Assembly (NCBI GenBank): GCA_905372035.1 | Contig: CAJPNN010000008.1 | Span: forward strand, 1-40,984 | Reading direction: 5' to 3' | Source: Bacillota bacterium | GTDB taxonomy: Bacteria; Bacillota; Clostridia; Peptostreptococcales; Anaerovoracaceae | DNA: 40,984 nt | Shown here: in pieces, positions 17,901-25,704 of the stretch | How positions within the stretch are numbered: the first letter of the stretch is position 1 | Layout of the letters: each line of letters begins with the position of its first letter | Notes under the pieces: model-generated | What the model was told of the DNA's origin: nothing | Databases searched by the model: none | The model's input: only the letters and a program-made list of their open reading frames with translations | Translations under genes and position numbers: made by a program

Positions 17901-20780
17901 TGGAAGGTAGACATCGCCGGTGGGCAGGAAGAAGTGACTGTAACATTTGAAGCCGCAGATGCAACTGTTCAACCTAACCCGACAACAAAGAAAGTGGTCA
18001 AGGGAGATTCAATAGGTGATGCAAACATGCCGGAAGCTCCTAAGAAAGACGGATATGTATTTGAAAAATGGCAGGATGCTATAGGTGTAGACTTTACAGG
18101 AAGCACCAAAGTTAACGATAACATGACGGTTACAGCTGTTTGGAAACAAAACATAGAAGTTAAGTTTAACGGAAACGGCGGACAGTTTGCAGGCGGAACA
18201 GGTACAAAGACGGTAGAAGTTCCTGCCGGCACTAAGATCGGCAATAAGCTTATTGCCGGATCCGAGGTTACGAGAGCCAACTATGAGTTCAAGGAATGGA
18301 ACACAAAACCTAACGGAACCGGAACAGTATTTGATGCTGAAAGTCAGGTTGACAATGCTGTAGAAGTTTATGCAATTTGGACTGCTGCAGGAGCAGATCA
18401 GGTGACTGTTACGTTTGATAACAATGCAATAGATCCTACTAAGCTGACAAAAGAAGCAAACCCTAAGACTGTAACCATAAACAAGGGTGATGCACTCGGA
18501 ACAGCTATAGCTACTCCGCCTGAGATGACAGATTATGAATTCAAGGGATGGAATACTAAGCCTAACGGACTTGGAAAAGATATATCCGCTGATACTAACA
18601 TTGACAAGACAATGACTGTCTATGCTAAATGGGAAGCTAAGGGCGGTGCAAATGAAGCCAACAACATATCTGTTATATTCTATATGAATAAAAAGAATGA
18701 GGCTAACGATACAAGTGATGAGTATGTAGAAGCGAAACAGATTATAAGAGCGGCAGATTTACCTAAGTTCGAAGACAAGTTCTTACCGTTTACGGATGAT
18801 GACGGTGCAGTTGCTGAGAATAAAGGTAGAGAAGGTTACAAGTTTGTACAGTGGAATACTTCTGACGGAAACAAGTTTAACAAGGATACTGCACAGCCGG
18901 GAGCGGATAAGAAACTTAAGTTATTCGCTACATGGGAGACCGAGGCTACGTTCGTTCTCGGACAGACGGTATTTGAATATGACAACACATTCAAGACAGT
19001 CCCTGTAACTGAAGTTAAGGGTTATGACATTCATACAATAACACTTGTTCAGGGAACGGATTATGAGTTCGTATTTAAGAAACAGGGAGCATCAGATACA
19101 ACTGATAAGATAAAAGATGCAGGTGTTTATGATATCGAAGACATCAAGGCATTAAAGACACATGCAAATGCAGATAAGTTGATTTTGGATAAGGTGCCTC
19201 CTGTGGGAAGTATAACAATAAATCCTAAAGGTGTTACGTTGACGATTGATTCGGATCAGAACCCTAAGACAGACGGAAATACTGCTGTAACTATGACAGG
19301 AACAGTTGAACCTAACGAAACGAATGTAACATTTAAGTACTATAAAGCAGTTGCAGGAGCAGGAAACACTATTACCAAGGGTGAAGAAGTAGCGGAGCCT
19401 AAAGAATACGGTAAGTACATAGTAGAGGCTAATACAACAGATCCTAACTATGTAGTGTCAGCGGTTAAACATGTTAGCGGAACATTAGCTATATATGACA
19501 ACAGTGTTTATGCGGACGGAACAACAGGCAAGAATATCAAGCTTGAGATTCAGTCGGCAGCGAAACTGACAGGCATAACTGTAACGAATACGGAAGATAA
19601 AAAACTTGATATGTATAAGAAGGCGGCAGATAAGCTTTCCGATACCGACAAGACGGAATACAAGGATGATGTTACAGATTACTATGTAAGTGTTAAGGAC
19701 GGAGAAAAAGTAAAAGTTAAATTCGAAGGGACATTGCCTGATGCAAACTTCAGTGTTACCAAGAACGGTACACCTGTAGAGCTTGAAGGAAATGAAACTT
19801 CAAAGACAACTAAAGAACTAACACTTGATCCGCTTGATCCGAACACACAGACAACACCGGATGCCAAGTTCGGCAACACATATGTTATAAATGTAGGTGG
19901 AAAAGAGTACAAGATACATGTAAGACAGCTTCTTAAACCTGAAATTAAACTCAATTATGGAAACTCACCATATGGAGAGATAATGAGGGATAATGCAATC
20001 GTTGATAAAGAAGCAGCTAAACAGTATTTCCGTACAAACCTGAAATTTGCTAACAATATGCTTCCATCTGGTATGAGTACAAAAGTTAAGTATACAGAAA
20101 GAGCATGGGGTGATGCTAATAAAATGACCGAACTTGAAGTAGGAAGCGATGTAGAAAAGTGGAAGTTAGAACATCCAGGTCAAAAATATTTCATAAACTA
20201 TGATAAAGATATGCATGCATTATTTGGGATAATGGGTACCAAAGTAAAGGATCCAGGCTTTAAGATAAAGGATTCTTTAGGTAAGGAAGTTGCATTGTCT
20301 GCACATAACAGTGTTAAGAGAAGCATGACTCTTGATAAGATGAGCAAACTGGGAGTTGTTGGATTTTCAGAGGGCGTTACACAAGAAAAGCTTGAAAATG
20401 TTATGGTTGGGGCTGCAGATGAAAACGATATTGATCTTACTAAGTTTAGAGCAAGACCTGGAATTTACGAGATTAAATATGAATATGTTGATGATGCAGG
20501 AGTTACTATTTCAGAGGTAAGGATGTTTATGGTAAAAGCTAAATTAGGAGATGTTGATATGAATGGATACATCAATCCAGTTGATGCTACAGCTATTAAT
20601 AAGGATGGCTCATCACCTCTACCTAGTGAGAATACAGTTGGCTTAGAAAAGCAAGGAAGATTCTTCAGATATAGGGTAATTGATGTTGATAAAAACTTAT
20701 ATGTAAATCCAGTTGATGCTACAGCAGTAAATAAATCTTCATCAGTACCATTGATACCATTTTATGTTAGTATTCCTTAA
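14922..20780 (+). CDS. giant secreted protein with 13 InlB-type repeats and dockerin-like C-terminus
   Basis: A 1952-residue exported protein. ATG 14922 has AAGGGA upstream and gives a clean signal peptide (ending near PSTAFG-SE). An in-frame TTG at 14886 also has AAAGGAG upstream and would add 12 residues. Residues about 30-270 are the shared cohesin-like domain (QLKMTFNYDTRYIVPY). Residues about 273-1340 are 13 InlB/Listeria-Bacteroides repeats, most with the WNTK-x-NGTG core. A YDG-like region and a cadherin-like domain follow. The YGNSPYG module begins near 1679, and dockerin loops lie near 1877 (GDVDMNGYINPVD) and 1920 (IDVDKNLYVNPVD). InlB repeats are usually rigid adhesin stalks. It has no enzymatic domain and no wall anchor of its own. 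Confidence 0.77.
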   Translation: MKTKKQIAWILIMMLLVTYFPSTAFGSEFGEVGRGRVKMSLDFLNVDNLKAGPTDSASSVPQLNAGDIVWVGLRVSDMTKANWPVLADYGIQQLKMTFNYDTRYIVPYTEYSYKSEADLGDPDSNFQESILKYSGWDAKYAWNSAGTTYQQEINLDSAEPSYVDAQHSKAFALHIEIPDRLPVTKQRFYNSDDASSSYIFKIPMKIVSLPPEGTKILENSLSGNNTAAVFAKQGEMNDEWSGEWDANSEDLSINRNLKNYIVFKGNVDLFPSKVSVTYHDNASVDKPVTANSAEGVKQKVAQGNSLKDENLTIQQGPTRPGYIFKGWFEGAGATGAEFTNETKLNADKEVYAKWAEGYAITFNANGGELNKGTAGVYTVEKEKGHLLEAGDVPTATREGYKYDKWNTKANGTGTDISKDQVAGHNFNNTSATLYPVWVPDGSKQTAKVEFDRNVKGENIKINPESITLNVGDNIGLGMPDEPTRENYTFTGWNTKRNGTGDKFDKDTKVQGNIKVYAQWKPNSAVLDPKDVKVTFESTDATKPANPGEVSIKAGSSVGYAMPDEPERTGYAFGGWKDKTTQADFDADTIVNEDKTVVPKWVEDATVTFNENGGTKGAGYTDSVKVSVGKKIPADKFPTAANLTRDGYTLKGWNTKANGTGENYDENTVINGNTTLYAKWEADAATAVTVKFDGNRATKEANPKEVSVKKGDSLGTMMPDNPERTNYKFKEWNTKKNGTGEVFTKDTVVNEGKTVYAQWEADPAIVSPKNVTVTFDSDGADTPANPASITIKAGDNIGEGNMPNNPVKNGFVFDKWLSTGDNSEFTGNTPVNDNIMVKATWKTNPQITFNANGGKIDGQDTKAVDVTYNTPLSAAAVPTAQRADYEFVKWNTKANGTGDDLDTVSNRTENATYYAIWKATKDPVTVTFNGNGAGKEANPATITVNKGDKIGLGMPEAPERDKYKFDKWNTKQNGSGTEFTGETPVQDNMTVYAQWKVDIAGGQEEVTVTFEAADATVQPNPTTKKVVKGDSIGDANMPEAPKKDGYVFEKWQDAIGVDFTGSTKVNDNMTVTAVWKQNIEVKFNGNGGQFAGGTGTKTVEVPAGTKIGNKLIAGSEVTRANYEFKEWNTKPNGTGTVFDAESQVDNAVEVYAIWTAAGADQVTVTFDNNAIDPTKLTKEANPKTVTINKGDALGTAIATPPEMTDYEFKGWNTKPNGLGKDISADTNIDKTMTVYAKWEAKGGANEANNISVIFYMNKKNEANDTSDEYVEAKQIIRAADLPKFEDKFLPFTDDDGAVAENKGREGYKFVQWNTSDGNKFNKDTAQPGADKKLKLFATWETEATFVLGQTVFEYDNTFKTVPVTEVKGYDIHTITLVQGTDYEFVFKKQGASDTTDKIKDAGVYDIEDIKALKTHANADKLILDKVPPVGSITINPKGVTLTIDSDQNPKTDGNTAVTMTGTVEPNETNVTFKYYKAVAGAGNTITKGEEVAEPKEYGKYIVEANTTDPNYVVSAVKHVSGTLAIYDNSVYADGTTGKNIKLEIQSAAKLTGITVTNTEDKKLDMYKKAADKLSDTDKTEYKDDVTDYYVSVKDGEKVKVKFEGTLPDANFSVTKNGTPVELEGNETSKTTKELTLDPLDPNTQTTPDAKFGNTYVINVGGKEYKIHVRQLLKPEIKLNYGNSPYGEIMRDNAIVDKEAAKQYFRTNLKFANNMLPSGMSTKVKYTERAWGDANKMTELEVGSDVEKWKLEHPGQKYFINYDKDMHALFGIMGTKVKDPGFKIKDSLGKEVALSAHNSVKRSMTLDKMSKLGVVGFSEGVTQEKLENVMVGAADENDIDLTKFRARPGIYEIKYEYVDDAGVTISEVRMFMVKAKLGDVDMNGYINPVDATAINKDGSSPLPSENTVGLEKQGRFFRYRVIDVDKNLYVNPVDATAVNKSSSVPLIPFYVSIP
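15740..18940 (+). repeat. 13 tandem InlB-type repeats arranged as a three-unit super-repeat
   Basis: Thirteen repeat units of about 70-90 residues, each ending in an AQW/AKW/AIW-like tryptophan. Units 2-12 fall into three alternating classes. Units 3, 6, 9 and 12 carry ANP, a G-M-P core and YAQW. Units 4, 7 and 10 lack the NTK-NGTG core. Units 2, 5, 8 and 11 begin with FN-NGG and use PTA. Equivalent tryptophan codons of units 3, 6, 9 and 12 lie at 16476, 17193, 17901 and 18630, so the super-repeat period is 708-729 nt. Confidence 0.75.
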
Positions 20781-20813
20781 TCTAAAATAAATAGCTATTA
20801 TGAAAGGAGAAAA

Positions 20814-23800
20814 ATGAAAGTTATGAGGAAAAAGAAAATATTTTCATGGATATTAGTGCTATCACTACTGATTTCACTAATACCAAGTTCAGTCTTTGCT
20901 GCCAATTATGGAGCAGTTGGAGATGGACATGTTCAGCTGTATGTTGACTTTTTAAATGTTGACAATAGTAAAGCTGGACCAGTGAATGCTGCAAGCAGTA
21001 TACCGGAATTGCATAAAGACGATGTAATTTGGATAGGTGTTGGCGTAAGTGATATGACAAAAACTAACTGGCCAGTACTTGCAGATTATGGTATTCAGCA
21101 GCTTAAACTTACTTTCAATTTTGATGGAAGATATTTGAAGCCTTATGGAAAATGGAACTATAAGGATGGAGAGGATTCGGGAGATTCGTCTACAAATTTC
21201 TTAGATTCAATATTGAAATATTCAGGATGGGTGAAGGAGTATAAGTTTAATGCAGCAAGTAATGATGATCAACCTATTTCTCCTATAGATGCGGAAACAA
21301 TATACGTGGATCAATCAGCACCGGAAGCAAGAGCATTTACACTTCACATAGAAATTAAAGATACGTTGGCAGTTGGGAAACAAAGATTCTATAACGCAAC
21401 AGATACAAGTAAACAGTACATCTTCAAAATTCCAATGCAGGTAGTTAATGATGTACCTGCAGGGACAAAAACTTTTGAGATGGCATTGAGTGGAAACAGT
21501 ACTTCTACTGTATTTGCTAAAGAAGGAAATATGAATGCAGAGTGGTCTGGACAGTGGGATAAATACTCATCTGGAGGAACTGCAGATCATACTAATATGA
21601 AAAATTATTTTCATTTTAATGGAAACCCTGATCTCTTCCCTGCGGCTGAAGTGCCTACCGGCGCTACTGCATCATTGAGCAATTTGGATAAGCTTACAAA
21701 TGGTCAGCCGATTGAAGGGCTTAAGGATCTCAAGGTTCATGTTACTTATCCGACAAACCCTGCTGTGGATAAGAACCCTACAAAGATAGGTTACGGAAAT
21801 GCGGGATTGACTGATAATGATGTTGCGAGTCTGACAGAGATTACGACACCGTTTAATGCTGACAATGCTATGAATGGAAAACATTTATATGCTTACTATC
21901 AAGAAGGTACATTCAAGAAGATGATTGACCTCGGGGTTATGACGGTTACAGATCCTGTTCAGTCAATAGACGTAACTATGGGAACAACAAGCGGTGAATA
22001 TGGAAATATCACATACAAGACGCTCTTCGATAATCATATTACCGGTATCAATGCAACATTGGGATCAGGAACAGTATCCCCTATAGCAAAAACTGATGCG
22101 GGTATCACTTGGAAGATAAACGGTCAGCCGTTTGATAAGACAAGTACGGATATCTTAAAGGCAGGTACATATGATATTGAAGCTACATATAAGGGAGCGA
22201 CATCTCCTAAGAAACAGTTTACTGTCAATAAGAGAGATATTACCGTTACACTTGATCCTAACCACCAGACTAAGGTTTACGGTACAGACTTAGACACTTC
22301 AGCTCTGACGGTTAAGGTTGACGGAGCATTGGCAAGTGAATCGAATACATTAAAAGCTAATGTCAAGTTCACTCATGCTATTACCAAGCAGACAAATGTG
22401 GGAGATTACGATATCACACTAAGCGCAAATACAAACGAAGCTTGGAAGAACTACAATGTGACGTTTACCGCAGGACAGAAGATCAGAGTTACTAAGAAGC
22501 CTATAAACTATGCGGCAACGGATAAAGTTCGTATAGGTCCGTTCAGGAAAGGTGAAACAGCTTCGACGGTATGGAATGATCTCGCTGCAAAAGATATAGA
22601 GGCATGGGATGCAAACAACGTTAAGTTGAAGATTACACTTGGAGCGGCTCCTACAACCGGTGTTGTAGCGAACGATGTTGAAACCGCTATAACGGCAGCT
22701 GAACTTACAGGAACTGCGGCAGGAAATTACGATTTACAGACTAAGCCTGCAAAAGCTATATATAATGTAAATGATGATCCTGTTAAGAACATAACAGATA
22801 TAAACATGAGTTCAGTAGTAGGAAACTATGGTGATATCACACCTAAGGCAATCTATGACAATATTACAGATATCGCAGTAGGATTGGAATCGGGTGCAAC
22901 ATCCACTGTAGCTAAAGATGCTGCCGGAGTAACTTGGGAGCTCGACGGCAATGCACTTAATAAGGCAGATGCGACAACTCTCTTAGATGCAAAAGCACAT
23001 ACTCTTAAAGTTACATATCAGGGTAAGACATTCGAGAAAACATTTACCGTTAACAAGAAGGCTATAACTGTTGCACTTAATGCCGGTCAGACAAAGGTTT
23101 ACGGTGCAGACTTAGGTGCTTTAACAGTTAATATTACCGGAGCGGCAGCTGCTGATGAAGCTGCATTAAAAGCTGATGTTAAGTTCGCCGGTGTTGATAA
23201 GAAGACTAAAGTGGGATCTCATAACATCACGCTTGACAAAACAACCGAGTCTGTTTGGAAGAACTATAATCCGACATTTACTCCGGGACAGATTAATGTT
23301 ACCAAGAAGCCTATAAACTATATGCCGGCAGAGAAGATCAATATCGGTATATTCAAGAAGGGATCATCTCCTGCATTAACGATCGCAGATCTTACTGCAA
23401 AGGATATAGAAGCATGGGATGCCGTTAAACTTAAAGTTACGGTAGATGCTATAAACACAGCTGCTGTAGCGGCAAACTTGGAAGCTAATATAACAGCTGC
23501 CGAGCTTACAGGAGAGGCCGACGTTATAGGAAACTACGATTTAAATACCAACCCTGCGAAAGCGGTATATTCAGTTATTGATAAGGCTATAACAGGCATA
23601 TCACTGATTGATGAACAGGATCTGAACTTCATCGAAGGAAAAACTGTTTCCGCTGCGGATTTGGGAACACTTAAACTGAAGGTTGACTATGATGATAATA
23701 CTTCCGAAAACATTAATGCGGCGGATTTTGCAGCAAAAGGCGTTGCAATCAAGGCAGGTACAAATCCTATAACTCTTGGAACTACACCTGCGGATAAAGC

Positions 23801-25517
23801 TTGGAACGGACTTAAGCTCAAGGTGGAATATGCCGGAAAGAGTGCGGAAGGATCTAAAGAGATCAAGGTTAATGACAAAGCTATAAGCGCATTGACAATA
23901 AAGAATGACCCTACAAAGATGGAATACACTGTCGGTGAGAAGATCAAACTTGCAGGCTTAAAGATCAAGGTTGATTATAACAACGGAACATTTGATGATA
24001 ATGTAACCTATGATGCTGATAACAAGAACAGCTTGAATAACGACAATATAAAAGTATTTGTAGGTGATGTGGAAGTTACAAAGGATACTGTAGTTACTGC
24101 CGATATGATCGGTAAGAATATTACGGTTAAGGTAACCGATACTATAAAGCAAGATACAAACGGCACATTGACAGTTAAGGCTAAGAAACCTGAGGCTGAA
24201 ATTGATGCCAAGACAAATGCCGTTAAGGTTAAGGATCCGCAGTCCGGCTTCGTTTATGCGATAGTTAAGACCGGCGACCCTGCACCTGCTGCCGGAGCTT
24301 ATGCAGCGGCACCTGCCGGCGGATTTACGGGATTGGATGCAAATACAAGCTATACAGTATATGCTAAACTTGCAAATGATGCAGGCGTATCAAGTGCGGT
24401 AAGCAGCGATCCTGTTAAGACATTTAAGAATAAGGTAGTGATCAAGGATAAGATTGAAGCTGTGATAGGTACATTCTTCATGGATGACGGAAACGTAGCA
24501 AAAGCTGATGTTGACAAGCATGTTACAGGTAAGGTCGTTGAGGATTATTACAAAGAAAAAGCGTTGACAACCAAGGTTGTATTCCCGCTTAACGTAACGA
24601 CAGATACAGTATTATTCGCTAAGATCAAGTCGGGTGGCGGCGGATTTATCGGTCCGGCAACTCCTGGAACAAGCGAAAAGATAGAGATCACTCTTTCACC
24701 TTCACCGGTTAACGGAATTGTAGGTGAAAAGGGTAAGATCACCGCAACTGTAAAGGGAACTACTAAACCTGTTACTTGGAGCTCAAGCGATGAAAAGATC
24801 GTTAAGGTGGATAAAGACGGAAATCTCGAGTTCATAGCTAAGGGTGAGGCTGAAGTTACTGCAAGCGTTGAGGGAGTTTCAGCTAAAGCTAAGGTTATTG
24901 TAACCGACGCGGATGAGTCTCTCATAGATGAGAACTTCATGAAACCTTATATAATAGGATTGCCTGACGGAACGTTCGGACCTGAAAGAGATATCACGAG
25001 AGGTGAAGTTGCGGCTATAATCGCAAGAATCTTGAAGGTTAAGATGGATCCTAACGCAACTTACAGTTCGAGCTACTCTGATGTAAAAACAGGCGAGTGG
25101 TATGCTAACTATGTAGGATTCTTGTCCAAGTTCAACATCATCAAGGGATATCCTGACGGAACATTCAAAGCGAACAACAAGGTTACAAGATCCGAGTTGG
25201 TAGCTATGATGGCAAGAGCTGCAAGATATAAGGAAAGCAACGAAGCTCCGGCATTCTCCGACGTGAGTGCAAACTACTGGGCTAAGGGATATATAGCTGT
25301 TATGTCTCAGAAGAAGATCATAGCCGGATACCCTGACGGAACATTCGGACCTGACAGAAACATCTCAAGAGCGGAGACTGTTAAGATTATCAATAACATG
25401 CTTGTAGAATCTGAAGCTGTTACAAACAAGACGTTCCCTGATGTTACTTCTACACATTGGGCAAGCGATGTTGTTTTGAAATCGGCGAACGAAAGAAGAG
25501 CTGTTAAAAAGAAATAA
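20814..25517 (+). CDS. SLH-anchored surface protein with cohesin-like N-terminal domain
   Basis: A 1567-residue exported protein and the likely wall anchor of the operon. A signal peptide ends near SSVFA-AN (29). Residues about 30-280 are the shared cohesin-like domain (QLKLTFNFDGRYLKPY). Two copies of a unit of about 276 residues with MBG/YDG-type domains follow (QTKVYG motifs), then Big_3-like and fibronectin-like domains and a Big_2 domain (TWSSSDEKIVKVDKDG, near 1325). The C-terminus (about 1375-1562) has three SLH repeats with YPDGTF and TRGE/TRSE/SRAE motifs; SLH domains bind pyruvylated secondary wall polymer. There is no dockerin. It starts 33 nt after the previous gene, with AAAGGAGA at 20803-20810. 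It is the only operon member with its own visible anchor. Confidence 0.82.
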   Translation: MKVMRKKKIFSWILVLSLLISLIPSSVFAANYGAVGDGHVQLYVDFLNVDNSKAGPVNAASSIPELHKDDVIWIGVGVSDMTKTNWPVLADYGIQQLKLTFNFDGRYLKPYGKWNYKDGEDSGDSSTNFLDSILKYSGWVKEYKFNAASNDDQPISPIDAETIYVDQSAPEARAFTLHIEIKDTLAVGKQRFYNATDTSKQYIFKIPMQVVNDVPAGTKTFEMALSGNSTSTVFAKEGNMNAEWSGQWDKYSSGGTADHTNMKNYFHFNGNPDLFPAAEVPTGATASLSNLDKLTNGQPIEGLKDLKVHVTYPTNPAVDKNPTKIGYGNAGLTDNDVASLTEITTPFNADNAMNGKHLYAYYQEGTFKKMIDLGVMTVTDPVQSIDVTMGTTSGEYGNITYKTLFDNHITGINATLGSGTVSPIAKTDAGITWKINGQPFDKTSTDILKAGTYDIEATYKGATSPKKQFTVNKRDITVTLDPNHQTKVYGTDLDTSALTVKVDGALASESNTLKANVKFTHAITKQTNVGDYDITLSANTNEAWKNYNVTFTAGQKIRVTKKPINYAATDKVRIGPFRKGETASTVWNDLAAKDIEAWDANNVKLKITLGAAPTTGVVANDVETAITAAELTGTAAGNYDLQTKPAKAIYNVNDDPVKNITDINMSSVVGNYGDITPKAIYDNITDIAVGLESGATSTVAKDAAGVTWELDGNALNKADATTLLDAKAHTLKVTYQGKTFEKTFTVNKKAITVALNAGQTKVYGADLGALTVNITGAAAADEAALKADVKFAGVDKKTKVGSHNITLDKTTESVWKNYNPTFTPGQINVTKKPINYMPAEKINIGIFKKGSSPALTIADLTAKDIEAWDAVKLKVTVDAINTAAVAANLEANITAAELTGEADVIGNYDLNTNPAKAVYSVIDKAITGISLIDEQDLNFIEGKTVSAADLGTLKLKVDYDDNTSENINAADFAAKGVAIKAGTNPITLGTTPADKAWNGLKLKVEYAGKSAEGSKEIKVNDKAISALTIKNDPTKMEYTVGEKIKLAGLKIKVDYNNGTFDDNVTYDADNKNSLNNDNIKVFVGDVEVTKDTVVTADMIGKNITVKVTDTIKQDTNGTLTVKAKKPEAEIDAKTNAVKVKDPQSGFVYAIVKTGDPAPAAGAYAAAPAGGFTGLDANTSYTVYAKLANDAGVSSAVSSDPVKTFKNKVVIKDKIEAVIGTFFMDDGNVAKADVDKHVTGKVVEDYYKEKALTTKVVFPLNVTTDTVLFAKIKSGGGGFIGPATPGTSEKIEITLSPSPVNGIVGEKGKITATVKGTTKPVTWSSSDEKIVKVDKDGNLEFIAKGEAEVTASVEGVSAKAKVIVTDADESLIDENFMKPYIIGLPDGTFGPERDITRGEVAAIIARILKVKMDPNATYSSSYSDVKTGEWYANYVGFLSKFNIIKGYPDGTFKANNKVTRSELVAMMARAARYKESNEAPAFSDVSANYWAKGYIAVMSQKKIIAGYPDGTFGPDRNISRAETVKIINNMLVESEAVTNKTFPDVTSTHWASDVVLKSANERRAVKKK
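21955..23600 (+). repeat. two-copy internal repeat of about 828 bp (MBG/YDG-type units)
   Basis: Two paralogous units of about 276 residues. Landmarks are EYGNIT/NYGDIT, whose glycine codons start at 22001 and 22829, followed by TVNK-x-ITV, QTKVYG, WKNYN and ITKKPINY-like segments. The copies are clearly diverged, so the duplication is not recent. Confidence 0.65.
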
Positions 25518-25530
25518 GTTAATATTTTAT

Positions 25531-25560
25531 GGCGTAGGCTCCGGTTACGGAGCTTACGTC
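25531..25560 (+). terminator. hairpin after the first surface operon
   Basis: A 13-bp stem with two G-U pairs (25531-25543 with 25548-25560) and a GTTA loop, 13 nt after the stop codon of the SLH gene, followed by a T/A-rich tail without a long T run. Confidence 0.6.
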
Positions 25561-25579
25561 TATTATTTAATTTTCAACT

Positions 25580-25619
25580 ATGGGCTGTTTTATGACAAAT
25601 TACATAAAAAACAGCTCAT
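25580..25619 (+). terminator. second hairpin between the two surface operons
   Basis: An imperfect stem of about 13-15 bp (25580-25594 with 25603-25619) around GGGCTGTTTT/AAAACAGCTC. Together with the preceding hairpin it separates the first operon from the next gene. No convincing promoter is visible in 25620-25704. Confidence 0.45.
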
Positions 25620-25704
25620 ATTTGAGCATTAAAAGGATTATCTGCGGTGTTATACGTTATACCGTACAAAATATAAATGCACAGGAGAGGATAAGAAATA
25701 AGGT

